From: an uncultured Sphingomonas sp.
GTDB taxonomy: Bacteria > Pseudomonadota > Alphaproteobacteria > Sphingomonadales > Sphingomonadaceae
Assembly: GCA_913777295.1 (NCBI GenBank)
Contig: CAJYRU010000283.1
Span: 1 to 42,912, forward strand
Direction: 5' to 3'
DNA length: 42,912 nt
Numbering within the stretch: position 1 is the first letter of the stretch; every line of letters begins with the position of its first letter. The notes under the pieces are model-generated. The model ran no database searches, had not been told where the DNA came from, and was given only the letters and a program-made list of their open reading frames with translations. Shown in pieces: positions 28,030 to 37,356 of the stretch. Both the position numbers and the translations under genes were made by a program.

Positions 28030-28252
28030 GTTTTCCCCTGTGATTTGCCCCAATGCCCGAAACATAGGTGGCTAATCGTTGAAACCAATGGTTGGCGCTT
28101 TATCAGCGCCAGGGGAGGCTTCGGGATCGCTCGACGGCGCGATTAGGAAAGATGGCTTAGAAATCCCCAAGGGGTGCACCAGTGCCCCCCGCGCGCGCGC
28201 GCGAAATCCGGTCTGACTGTCGGCACAATTCCCGCAAAAGGACCGCTGACCG

Positions 28253-28459
28253 ATGGCCGCCGCGCCCAAGACCACCCAGGCTGACCCGACGCAGCCCCGC
28301 CCGGTGAATGACACCGGGCGGACGCTTGACCAATGGGGCCTCCCTCTGTCCGGCCCCGCGCGCCTCGCCGCGCTAGGCGGCAAGCCCGACCCCGCGCTGG
28401 ACATGCCCGACGAGGCCCAGCCCGCGTCGCCCCCCGCCACCACCGCCGACAAGGACTGA
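28253..28459 (+). CDS. Small phage tail-region protein (DUF2635-like candidate)
   Basis: 68 aa, immediately upstream of tail tube gene. Confidence 0.45.
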   Translation: MAAAPKTTQADPTQPRPVNDTGRTLDQWGLPLSGPARLAALGGKPDPALDMPDEAQPASPPATTADKD

Positions 28460-28462
28460 CCC

Positions 28463-29401
28463 ATGGTCGACGCCGTCAAAGTCCTCTTTTTCAAGAAAGA
28501 GGCGACCTACGCCACTGACGCCGCGCCCACGGGTGCCGTCAACGCCGCGCTGACCCGCAATTTCACCACCAAGCCCGTGGTCGTCGATCGCATCCAGCGC
28601 AATCTGGATCGCCCGGTGCGCGGCAGTTCCAAGGACGCGCCGTCCAACGAGCGCCAAACCTATGGATACGAGTTGGAATTGGCAGGCTCGGGCGCGGCCG
28701 GGACCGCACCGCCGTGGATGGAGCATCTGGAGGCGTGCGGCATGGCCGCGCCCGTCCTGACCGCCAACACCAGCGCCGTGCAGCGCTTCGCCCCGATCGG
28801 CGCGGCCCTGTCGTCGGCGACCGCCTATCACTGGCACGGCAACCAGAAGCGCGTCGGCCTGGGCGGCCGTGGGACCTTCTCCTGGGATTTCACCGCCGGG
28901 GCGTATCCGTTCATCAAGATCGACATGACCGCGCTGCTCCCGGCGGCCGGGGCGATCACCGATGCCGCGCCGGGTGCGGTCGCGTTCGACCAGTGGAAGG
29001 ACCCGGTCGAGGTCAACACCGCCAACACCGACTTCCTCCTGGGCGGCTTCGCGGCCAATCTGCGCAGCTTCACGGGCGAGGCCAATGCCGAGATCACGCC
29101 GCGCAACCTGGTCGGCGCGAATTACATCAATCGCGGCAATCACGGCCTGACCTGCCGCGTGCTGGCCGAATGTCCTACCATCGGAGCCAAGGACTATTTC
29201 AGCACCCTGCGCAAGGGCGATGAAATCCCGGTGCAAATGGATCACGGCATCACGCCGGGCAACATCATCCAGTTCAAGTCGGACCATCTGCAAATCACCG
29301 ACATCGAGCTGTCCGACGAAAACAACGTCTTGATGATTTCGATCACCGGCAAGCTCAACGTCGGCACGACGCCCGACGACCTCATCATCACGGCGAAGTA
29401 A
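28463..29401 (+). CDS. Phage tail tube protein
   Basis: 312 aa; KVLFFKKEATYATDAAPTGAVNAALTRNF...; followed by TAC pair and tape measure. Confidence 0.75.
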   Translation: MVDAVKVLFFKKEATYATDAAPTGAVNAALTRNFTTKPVVVDRIQRNLDRPVRGSSKDAPSNERQTYGYELELAGSGAAGTAPPWMEHLEACGMAAPVLTANTSAVQRFAPIGAALSSATAYHWHGNQKRVGLGGRGTFSWDFTAGAYPFIKIDMTALLPAAGAITDAAPGAVAFDQWKDPVEVNTANTDFLLGGFAANLRSFTGEANAEITPRNLVGANYINRGNHGLTCRVLAECPTIGAKDYFSTLRKGDEIPVQMDHGITPGNIIQFKSDHLQITDIELSDENNVLMISITGKLNVGTTPDDLIITAK

Positions 29402-29402
29402 C

Positions 29403-29855
29403 ATGACCCAGCCCATTTACCGCATCGTCGCCCAGCCGCGCGCCTGGACGCCCGTGACCTTCCCGGTCGTGATGGAGGACGGCACCGTCGCGACCTTCAC
29501 GATCGAGATGCGCTTCCGCCTGCTCAAGGTGGACGCGGCGACCGCCTTCATCGCCGAGGTGGTCCGCGTCCAGGCGCTGGAAGACGAAGCCGGAGCCGAT
29601 CACGCCCAGCTCTATAGCGAGTTGGTGGCGCAAATCGCGACGGACTGGCGCGGCGTCCATGCCGAGAATGGCGACCCGCTGCGCTTCGACGTGCCCGAGA
29701 CGTGGCTGACCGATGTCGATGCGGAGGGCAATCGCAAGCCGCTGGTCGCACCGAACCTGCGCAGCCTCATGAACGAGGGCGGCATGTTCATCCATATCTT
29801 CGAGGCCTTCCGCGCCTGCCTCGCCGGTCAGCCGAAAACCCGCGCGGGAAACTGA
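29403..29855 (+). CDS. Tail assembly chaperone (upstream, G-like)
   Basis: 150 aa; between tail tube and tape measure; ends ...RAGN* at slippery site. Confidence 0.7.
   Translation: MTQPIYRIVAQPRAWTPVTFPVVMEDGTVATFTIEMRFRLLKVDAATAFIAEVVRVQALEDEAGADHAQLYSELVAQIATDWRGVHAENGDPLRFDVPETWLTDVDAEGNRKPLVAPNLRSLMNEGGMFIHIFEAFRACLAGQPKTRAGN
29846..29852 (+). promoter_or_regulatory. Programmed -1 ribosomal frameshift site G_GGA_AAC
   Basis: Heptamer in phase with the upstream ORF, immediately followed by its TGA; -1 frame opens into the downstream ORF ending 30193. Confidence 0.75.
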
Positions 29856-30193
29856 AAGCCGTCGCGAGCCTGTGGGCCAAGGGTCGCGGCGGCATCAAAG
29901 CGGCGGAGGACGCGGCGACCGACAGCGCCGCCGCCGCGATCGCCGCTATCCAGGCGCGGCGCGCGGCCGGACGGCGCGACGACACGGTGGAGATCGGCCC
30001 CGACGAGGTCGACGTGGTCACGCTGTTCATGGCGCTGACCAGCCAGTGGCGCTTCCACGCGATGGGCGGCCGGCTGGGCCTGGAATATGCCGCCGTCCGC
30101 CCGACCGCCGACATGCTGGCGATCGCCATGACCACCGACCTTTTCCTCGACCTGCAAATGATGGAGCGCGCGGCCCTGGTCGCGCTGGCATGA
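29852..30193 (+). CDS. Tail assembly chaperone frameshift extension (T-like, DUF1799-like)
   Basis: GK-LKAVASLWAKGRGGIKAAED...FMALTSQWRFHAMGGRLGLEYAAV; no credible independent start near its 5' end. Confidence 0.7.
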   Translation: MKAVASLWAKGRGGIKAAEDAATDSAAAAIAAIQARRAAGRRDDTVEIGPDEVDVVTLFMALTSQWRFHAMGGRLGLEYAAVRPTADMLAIAMTTDLFLDLQMMERAALVALA

Positions 30194-30194
30194 C

Positions 30195-33100
30195 ATGGCG
30201 CAAGACCTGATCGTTTCCGTCCGGCTGAAGGCCGATGGCTCCGGCCTAGTCGGCGCGGCGAAGGACAGCGCCGCCGCCATTGCCGGGATCGGCACCGCCG
30301 CCGAGGGGGCGACCGCGCAGGCCCGCACACTGGTCACGGCGATTGGCGAGGCTTCGCGCGCGGCGGGCATCACCACCACCGCGCGCGAAGCCTCGACCGC
30401 GCTGGAGGGCACGTCGCGCGCCGCGATCACGGCAGGCGGGTCGACGAAACAGGCCGCCGCCGCGCTGGGCCAGCTCACCGATCAGTCGCGCGGCGCGGCG
30501 GGCGGCGCGGACGAGCTGGTCGCCGCCGCCGGTCGCGTCGCCCGCGCCCACACCGCCACCACCGCCAGGGCGGCCGAGGCCGCGCGCGCCGCATCCGATC
30601 TGGCGAAGGCCGAGCGCGACGCCGCGCGCGAAGCGGTGACGGCGGCCGAGACGCGGCTGGCCCAGGCCCAGGGTCGCGTCGAGCTGACCCCCGACAATCC
30701 GACCATCACCCTGTCGCCCGGCGGCGGTGGCGCGCGGGCGGCCGGTGACGCCAAGGCGATCGCGGCGGCCAGCGCCGACCTTGCCCAGGCTCGTCAGCGG
30801 GCGGAGGCGGCGGAGGCGGCCTATGCCCAGTCCCTGCGCGACAGCACGACCGCGTCCACCGCCGCCAGCGCCGCCGTGACTACCCTCGCGACCCAGTCCC
30901 AGGCCAGCGCCGCCGGGACCGGCCAGCTGGCCGAGGCGCTGGAGCGCAGCGAAACCGGCGCGCGTTCGACCGCCCAGGCGGCGCAGGTGCTGGCCGATGC
31001 GTCCGGCACCGCGTCGGATGCCGCGCGTCAGCAGGCGACCGCGACCGATCAGGCGACCGAGTCGGCCGAGGGTTCGACCCGCGCCACGACCGCGCAGAGC
31101 CAGGCGCGCGGCGCGGCGGCGCGCGAGGCGGCCGATCTGGCGGCGGCGGAAGCGAGGCTGGCATCCGCGACGACCGAGACGGAGCGTGAGGAAGCCGCCG
31201 CCGCGATCGCCGCGATCAAGCTCGCCCAGGCCCAGCGCGAAGCGGCACGCCGCACGGCCGAGGCGGAGGCCGAAGCGCGCCGCAACGCCTTCGCCGTTCG
31301 CAACATGGGCCAGCAATTCGGCGACTTCGGGTTGCAGGCGATCACGACCGGCGACGTGGTCCGCTCCTTTACCCAGCAGATGGGACAGATGGGCTATGCC
31401 ATGTCGGAAATGTCCGGCACGGCGGGCAAGGTCGGCGCGTTCCTGACTGGCCCCTGGGGCATCGCCCTGACGGTCGGCGCGGCGGTCATCCTCCCCTTCA
31501 TCGAAAATCTCTTCAAGGCCGAGGAAGCGGCCGAGGCGGCGAAGCTGGGGGCGGACGGACTGTCCGAAGCGCAGAGCGTGCTGGGCACGATGTTCGACCT
31601 GACCAGCGGCAAGCTGAAGAAGCAGAATGAGCTTTTGGTGCTCAACGCCCGGCTGACCGCAATCAATATGCGCGCCAATGCCGCGAAGGACCGGGAAGAC
31701 TCGCGCGAGACCTTTTCATCGGCGGGGACTGTCTCGGTCGCCGACCGGCTGCGCGGCTTCTACGAAGGTGAAGGTCTTTTCTTTGGTAGTGCCGATCCGC
31801 TCGCTGGGATCAAGGGCGCGATCAATGGCTCTGAGCGTGGATCACAGAATGCACGCAATCTCACGACCATCGTCAAAGACCTTGAGGCCGGGCGGACGAA
31901 GGCGACCGACGTTATCCGGGCGATCGAAAAGATCGACTTCACCGGCCTGAAGATCACCAAAAAGGAATTTCTGGAGGCCATCGTCAAGCGGTCTGCCGCG
32001 CAGGTCCAGGAAATGACCGCCGACCAGATCGATCAGTCGGTAGACGAAGGCAAGCTGGCCCAGGGGCTGCGGCGCGACAGTGGCAGCAAGAAACCACCTA
32101 AGCCGAAAAGCACGGAAGCCCGCGACGAGTTCGGCCGCGACGCCGCCGCGCGGATCGCGGGCATTACCGACGCCTTCGACCGGACGCCGCCCGCCGTGCG
32201 CCAGGCCAATGCCGCCATCCGCCAGCTCGACGACATCATGGACGATCTGGCGCGCAAGAAGCCGCCGGAATTTCGCACCCTGATCGCCCAGGCGCAGGAG
32301 GCCAAAGGCGTGGTGCGCGACGGGCTGAACCGCCCGATCCAGGATTTCGTGGAAAGCCAGCGCGACGCCTTCGCGGTCGGGCAGGAGCTGCTGTACGGCC
32401 ACCGCGATCAGGCGGACGCCCTGCGCACGATCCAGCAGCTGGAGCGCCAGCGCGGCCCGCTGACCGAGGCGCAGAAAGAGGCGATCCTCGCGTCCAACCA
32501 GGCGTTGACCGCGCAGGAACGCCTGCTGGAGCGGATGACCCAGCGCCAGCGTGTCTATCTGGCGGGGCTGGCCGATATTCGCGGCCTCCTGACCGCGACC
32601 ATTTCCGGCGACAGCGGCATCGACAAGCTGCCCGAGCGGATCATGCAGAGCTTTTCGCGCGTGTCGGCGGAAAAGATCGTCGACTCTCTGTTCGGTGACG
32701 TGTTCCAGAAGCTGGAGGACCAAATCACCGGCACCAGCGTCGTCGAGGATGCGTCGGCGCGCATGGCGCAGGCGGTCGACATCGTCACCGCCCGCACCGG
32801 GCAGGCCAGTACCGCGCTGGACACGCTGGCTCGCGCCGCTAATGGCGCGGCCAATGCCGTGAAGGACGGTCCGACCGGCGGCACGCCCGGCGCGGCCCCG
32901 GCCGGGACCGATGCCCCGCCCGGCGGCGATGTCGTCGTCACCGCCCCGCGTCGCGGCGTGCGCAGTCCGCAGGAGCTTTTCTCGACCGCGATCGGCGGCA
33001 TCGCCGAAAAGACGCTGGGCCTGTTCACCAATCCCGAGACGGCGTCGAAGATCGGCCAGGGGTTCGGCAAATATGCGGGCAAGGGTCTGGCGGGCGCTTT

Positions 33101-34319
33101 CGAGGGGCAGGCCGCGTCGTCGATCGCCAATATGGTCGGCATCAAGACCAATCAGACCGGCAGCATGATCGGCGGCGCGATCGGCGGGCTGACCGGCATT
33201 CCCGGCGCGGGCGCTTTCCTGGGGCTGGCGGGCGGCATCGTCGGCAAGCTGTTCGAGCGGGTGAAATCGGGCAGCGCGACGATCACGTCCGTCGACGGCG
33301 CGGCGAAGACGCGGGGCGACACCCAGGTCACCGACGCGCTGTCGGGCACCGCGAAGTCGGTCCAGTCGGGCATCCAGAAGATCGCCGACGCGCTGGGCGC
33401 GGATGTCGGCAGCTTCGCCGTGTCGATCGGCAAGCGCGAGGATTATTACCGCGTCGACGGTTCGGGCAGCTCGCGCGTCGATGCCAAGCATCCGGGCGCG
33501 GGTCTGCTCTACAATGGCAAGGACGAGGCCGCCGCGATCGAGATCGCGATCCGCAACGCGATCGCGGACGGCGCGGTGAAAGCCGTTTCCCCCGCCGTTG
33601 CAAAGGCGCTGCAAAGCAACGGGTCGCTGGACAAGGCGGTCGCGGAGGCGGTGAAGGTCCAACAGCTCGAACGGTCGCTGGGCGGGCTGACCGGCCAGCT
33701 TCGGCAGGTGTTCGACACGTTCGACCGCACCGCCGCCGATCGCGTCCGGATCGCCAAGGCTTACGGCCTGGACCTGCTCCAGGTCGAAAAGCTCAATGCA
33801 ACCGAGCGCGCCAAGCTGTTGGAGGACACGCTGAAATCGCGGGTCGGCAGTCTGAAGGATTTGCTGACCAGCATGACTTCGGGCGACCTTTTCGAGGGCT
33901 CGGCGGTCGATCGGCGCCAGACCCTGCTGAAGGACATCGCCACCGCCCGCGCCGATGCCGCTGACGGCAAGGACGGCGCGGCCGACCGGGTAGCCGAGCT
34001 GTACCGGCAATTGCTGGCGACGACGAAGGAGGCCTTCGGCACGGGCGGCGACGAATATGCCGCCGATCGCAAGGCGGCGGCCGAGACGGCGCGTGCGCTG
34101 ATCGCCATGGAAACCGGCCGCGTCAATTCGGCGGCGGGCGTCCAGGCGGCGCAGACCAGCGCGATCCAGGCGGGCAACGCGCTGTCGGCCAAGATGCTGG
34201 AGGCGGCCGATGCGCAGACCGACCTGCTCAAGACGCTGGTCGACCAGGGCCGCCAGCAGCGGTCCGGCCTGACGGTCGTGCCCGACCGCACCCTGATCGA
34301 GCGGGACACCGTCCGATGA
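30195..34319 (+). CDS. Phage tail tape measure protein
   Basis: 1374 aa, Ala-rich helical N-terminus, hydrophobic middle segments, follows TAC pair. Confidence 0.88.
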   Translation: MAQDLIVSVRLKADGSGLVGAAKDSAAAIAGIGTAAEGATAQARTLVTAIGEASRAAGITTTAREASTALEGTSRAAITAGGSTKQAAAALGQLTDQSRGAAGGADELVAAAGRVARAHTATTARAAEAARAASDLAKAERDAAREAVTAAETRLAQAQGRVELTPDNPTITLSPGGGGARAAGDAKAIAAASADLAQARQRAEAAEAAYAQSLRDSTTASTAASAAVTTLATQSQASAAGTGQLAEALERSETGARSTAQAAQVLADASGTASDAARQQATATDQATESAEGSTRATTAQSQARGAAAREAADLAAAEARLASATTETEREEAAAAIAAIKLAQAQREAARRTAEAEAEARRNAFAVRNMGQQFGDFGLQAITTGDVVRSFTQQMGQMGYAMSEMSGTAGKVGAFLTGPWGIALTVGAAVILPFIENLFKAEEAAEAAKLGADGLSEAQSVLGTMFDLTSGKLKKQNELLVLNARLTAINMRANAAKDREDSRETFSSAGTVSVADRLRGFYEGEGLFFGSADPLAGIKGAINGSERGSQNARNLTTIVKDLEAGRTKATDVIRAIEKIDFTGLKITKKEFLEAIVKRSAAQVQEMTADQIDQSVDEGKLAQGLRRDSGSKKPPKPKSTEARDEFGRDAAARIAGITDAFDRTPPAVRQANAAIRQLDDIMDDLARKKPPEFRTLIAQAQEAKGVVRDGLNRPIQDFVESQRDAFAVGQELLYGHRDQADALRTIQQLERQRGPLTEAQKEAILASNQALTAQERLLERMTQRQRVYLAGLADIRGLLTATISGDSGIDKLPERIMQSFSRVSAEKIVDSLFGDVFQKLEDQITGTSVVEDASARMAQAVDIVTARTGQASTALDTLARAANGAANAVKDGPTGGTPGAAPAGTDAPPGGDVVVTAPRRGVRSPQELFSTAIGGIAEKTLGLFTNPETASKIGQGFGKYAGKGLAGAFEGQAASSIANMVGIKTNQTGSMIGGAIGGLTGIPGAGAFLGLAGGIVGKLFERVKSGSATITSVDGAAKTRGDTQVTDALSGTAKSVQSGIQKIADALGADVGSFAVSIGKREDYYRVDGSGSSRVDAKHPGAGLLYNGKDEAAAIEIAIRNAIADGAVKAVSPAVAKALQSNGSLDKAVAEAVKVQQLERSLGGLTGQLRQVFDTFDRTAADRVRIAKAYGLDLLQVEKLNATERAKLLEDTLKSRVGSLKDLLTSMTSGDLFEGSAVDRRQTLLKDIATARADAADGKDGAADRVAELYRQLLATTKEAFGTGGDEYAADRKAAAETARALIAMETGRVNSAAGVQAAQTSAIQAGNALSAKMLEAADAQTDLLKTLVDQGRQQRSGLTVVPDRTLIERDTVR

Positions 34320-37141
34320 AGACGGTCATCGTCGAGGCACGCCCCAGCGATGCGACCGGCCAGCCGGTGGACATCCGCCTCGCGGGTGGCGGGCGCGGGC
34401 ATTACCTGTTCAAGGACCAATCCGACTGGCGCGCGGGCGTCATCAGCCTGCCGCGCATCCAGTCCGCGCTCGGCTTCGGCAAGGACGGCTTCACCGGGGG
34501 CGCGGTGGCGCAGGCCAGCGCGATCGGCTTCTCGCCCGCCATGGCCTCGACCCGCGCGCTGGTCGCCGGGCTGGTCTGGAACGACGCGGCGATCACCGTG
34601 TCCGTCGCCGACGACGAGGCGGCCGACCCGTCCTTCGCGGTGCGGCTGGCGGGCACGGTCGCGGGCTATTCGGTCAGCGCCGGGCGCTTCGTCTTCACCC
34701 TGTCCGACATGGCGGGCCGCCTGGGCGAGCCGCTGGTCAAGGCCAGCTTCGCCGGGACCGGTGGCATCGAGGGCGACGCGGCGGCCAAGGGGCGGGTGAA
34801 GCGACGGAGCTGGGGCCGGTGCTGGAATGTCGAGGGCCGCGTCCTGCTCGCCGCCTGGAATATCTATGAGTTCGGCGACCCCTCGCGCCCGCTGTCGGGC
34901 TTCGATGCGGTCAAGGACAAGGGCCGCCCGGTCGCGATGACGCTCGTCGCCTGGGCGGGATCGGTGGCCGCGACGCTCGATGCGCTGAAGACCGCCGTCG
35001 CGCCGGACGGGGGATGCGTCGTCGCCCCCTCCATCGCGTGCGTGAAATTCTGGACGCAGCCGTCGACCCTGACCGCCGACCTGCGCGGCGAGCTGGGCGC
35101 GGGCTATGTCGAGCATGTGCCCGGCATCGCCGCCGCCATTTCGGCAGCGGCCGAGGGACCGGACCTCGACGGGCTGGCGGCGCTGGCCGCGCTTCGCCCC
35201 GATCCCGCCGGGCTGCACGCCGACGACGCCAGCGAGACGCCCGCCCAGATGCTGGACCGGCTGACCTTGCGCGCCTCGCTATCCTGGGGCGTGACCGCCG
35301 ACTGGCGTATCGCGTTGCGCCCGATCGCCTTTGCCCATCCGGTCGAGACGGTCGCTTTCGAGGATGTCGAGCGCCGCGCCGCCTATGCCCCGGTCGCGGG
35401 CGTGAAGATCGGCTGGCAGAAAAACCACCGCGTCCACACGGATGCGGAAATCTCCGCCGCCGTGCTGGCGGGCGAGGTCGTCTATCCCGACGGCAAGACG
35501 GTCGCCGACCTCCAGCCTGCCCAGAAGGGCGCGGACGTGACGGGGGAGAATACCGCCAAGGATACCAAGGCGGTCGGCGGTAGGCCGGTGCAGAAGGTCA
35601 TCGCCGACCTGGACGCAGTCAACAAAGACTTGTCCGATGCGCTGACCCGCTTCGACGGCTTCGCCGACGATCTGTCGGCCGCCACGACCGATCTGGAGGG
35701 CGTCTTCCAGTCGGTGGCATTGCTGTCGCCCGCTGTCTTCGACGTGGCGCAGATGCTGGCCACGTCCAATGCCTATCTGCGCGCCCGGACCACCATCGAC
35801 GGGATGCCGATCGGCAGCGTGGTCGTCGAGACGCGCGAGAAGACCGACACCATGGTCGAGGATATGCGCCTCCTGGGCACGCGGTCGCTCAATGGCGGCG
35901 CGTTCCAGCTCGACCTGTCCCGTGTCATGGTCGACGGCCGAACCTCGCTGTCGCAGAGGCTGCGGCAAATCGAGGCGAAGGGCGAAGGCGATCTGAACGC
36001 CCGCGCTGTCGAGCTGGTCACGACGATCGTCGAGAATGGCAAGGCAACCGCAGAGCGGTTCAGTACGCTGGAGGCGACCGCCAAGGGCGTCAGTGCCAAG
36101 ATGAGCAGCTTGGAAAAGGTGACGGCGGAAGAAGGCAAAGCGACCGCCGAGCGCCTGAACGCCATCGACCTCGCGCTAGACGCGCCTGACACAGGGCTGA
36201 AGGCCAGCATCAGGGATTTGATTAAAGCGACGCTGACCGACGACGGGGCGATCATCAAGCGCGTCGGCGTCATTGAATCGTCCCTCAACACCAAGGATAC
36301 CGGGGTCTGGGCGCGCATCGGCAAGGCCGAACAGACGATCATCGCGCAGGACAAGGCGGTGGCGGAAAGCCTGGAGACGATCAACGCCGCGATCTACGAC
36401 AAGGACGGCGGCCTGTCGGCGCAGATTGCCTTCCTCCGCACCGTGACGGTGGACAAGCAAAAGGGTGCCGAAGCCAAGGCCGTGCTGGCGCTGGACGTGA
36501 ACGGGCGCGTAGCGGGGTTGGTCGCCACCAATACCGGCAAGGTGTCAAAGGTCACGTTTACCTTCGATCAGTCGCAATGGGCGAAGCCTGACGGCACTTT
36601 GCTTTTCCGCATCGGATCGGTCGAGGCGGGCGAGGACCCCAATGCGGTCTACGCGCCAAGCCTCGTGGTCGACACGATCAAGGTCGGCTCGGTCGGGACC
36701 GACGCACTGGCGGTGAATGCGATCCGCAAGGTCTATGCGGTCGAGCTGGGCAGCAATCCCGCCTTGCCGGGCACGAGCGGCCAGCGGATCAATTACCTGA
36801 CGCTGTACGTGAAAAAGAGCCTTGCCGAGAGCGCGCTGCGCATCAGCTACAATATGCGTCCGCGCCCCGGCCGGGATTACGCCGCGCAATTCGTGCTGGG
36901 GCGGATGCCGGTGGGCGGCGACGAAAAGACCGACATGGACGTCCAGTGGTTTTGGGGCGCGTCGGCGGTCATCAACGGCTTCCGCTCGCTGCGCCAGCCC
37001 ATGAATCTGTCCCGCACCTTCGACGGCATTCCGGCGGGCGAGCACCTGATCATCGTCGATGTCATCGCCTACGGGGGTGGCAACGACCAGGGCTTCATGG
37101 AGGCGGGGAGCAATCTCTACGTCGAGGAGGTGAAGCGCTGA
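34316..37141 (+). CDS. Phage tail/host-specificity protein with coiled-coil fibre region
   Basis: 941 aa; heptad-rich repeats (VENGKATAERFSTLEATAKGVSAKMSSLEKVTAEEGKATAERLNAID...) in C-terminal half. Confidence 0.7.
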   Translation: MKTVIVEARPSDATGQPVDIRLAGGGRGHYLFKDQSDWRAGVISLPRIQSALGFGKDGFTGGAVAQASAIGFSPAMASTRALVAGLVWNDAAITVSVADDEAADPSFAVRLAGTVAGYSVSAGRFVFTLSDMAGRLGEPLVKASFAGTGGIEGDAAAKGRVKRRSWGRCWNVEGRVLLAAWNIYEFGDPSRPLSGFDAVKDKGRPVAMTLVAWAGSVAATLDALKTAVAPDGGCVVAPSIACVKFWTQPSTLTADLRGELGAGYVEHVPGIAAAISAAAEGPDLDGLAALAALRPDPAGLHADDASETPAQMLDRLTLRASLSWGVTADWRIALRPIAFAHPVETVAFEDVERRAAYAPVAGVKIGWQKNHRVHTDAEISAAVLAGEVVYPDGKTVADLQPAQKGADVTGENTAKDTKAVGGRPVQKVIADLDAVNKDLSDALTRFDGFADDLSAATTDLEGVFQSVALLSPAVFDVAQMLATSNAYLRARTTIDGMPIGSVVVETREKTDTMVEDMRLLGTRSLNGGAFQLDLSRVMVDGRTSLSQRLRQIEAKGEGDLNARAVELVTTIVENGKATAERFSTLEATAKGVSAKMSSLEKVTAEEGKATAERLNAIDLALDAPDTGLKASIRDLIKATLTDDGAIIKRVGVIESSLNTKDTGVWARIGKAEQTIIAQDKAVAESLETINAAIYDKDGGLSAQIAFLRTVTVDKQKGAEAKAVLALDVNGRVAGLVATNTGKVSKVTFTFDQSQWAKPDGTLLFRIGSVEAGEDPNAVYAPSLVVDTIKVGSVGTDALAVNAIRKVYAVELGSNPALPGTSGQRINYLTLYVKKSLAESALRISYNMRPRPGRDYAAQFVLGRMPVGGDEKTDMDVQWFWGASAVINGFRSLRQPMNLSRTFDGIPAGEHLIIVDVIAYGGGNDQGFMEAGSNLYVEEVKR

Positions 37142-37356
37142 TGCCGATTTACCGCGTCACCGATGCGGCGGGCGTCCTGTCCCGCAAGATCATGTGCCCG
37201 GCCGACGAGATCGACCGCCAGCTCGCCCCCGGCGAGACGGCGGCCGAGGTCGATCCGCTCGTCGATGGGCTGGGCATGACCACCGAAATGCTCGCCGCCG
37301 TCGACCAGCACGAGGCCGACCTGCGCACCACTTCCCCGGAGACTGACCATGAATGA
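37141..37356 (+). CDS. Small tail-associated hypothetical protein
   Basis: 71 aa; ATG overlaps the upstream TGA. Confidence 0.5.
   Translation: MPIYRVTDAAGVLSRKIMCPADEIDRQLAPGETAAEVDPLVDGLGMTTEMLAAVDQHEADLRTTSPETDHE

Noticed and set aside
28191-28203. Alternating GCGCGCGCGCGCG tract
   Set aside because: Noted as possible Z-DNA former, but short GC runs are expected in this composition; kept only as context for the 16-bp motif.
31842-34010. 722-aa minus-strand ORF opposite the tape measure gene
   Set aside because: Antisense shadow of the tape-measure frame; no start context or family signature.
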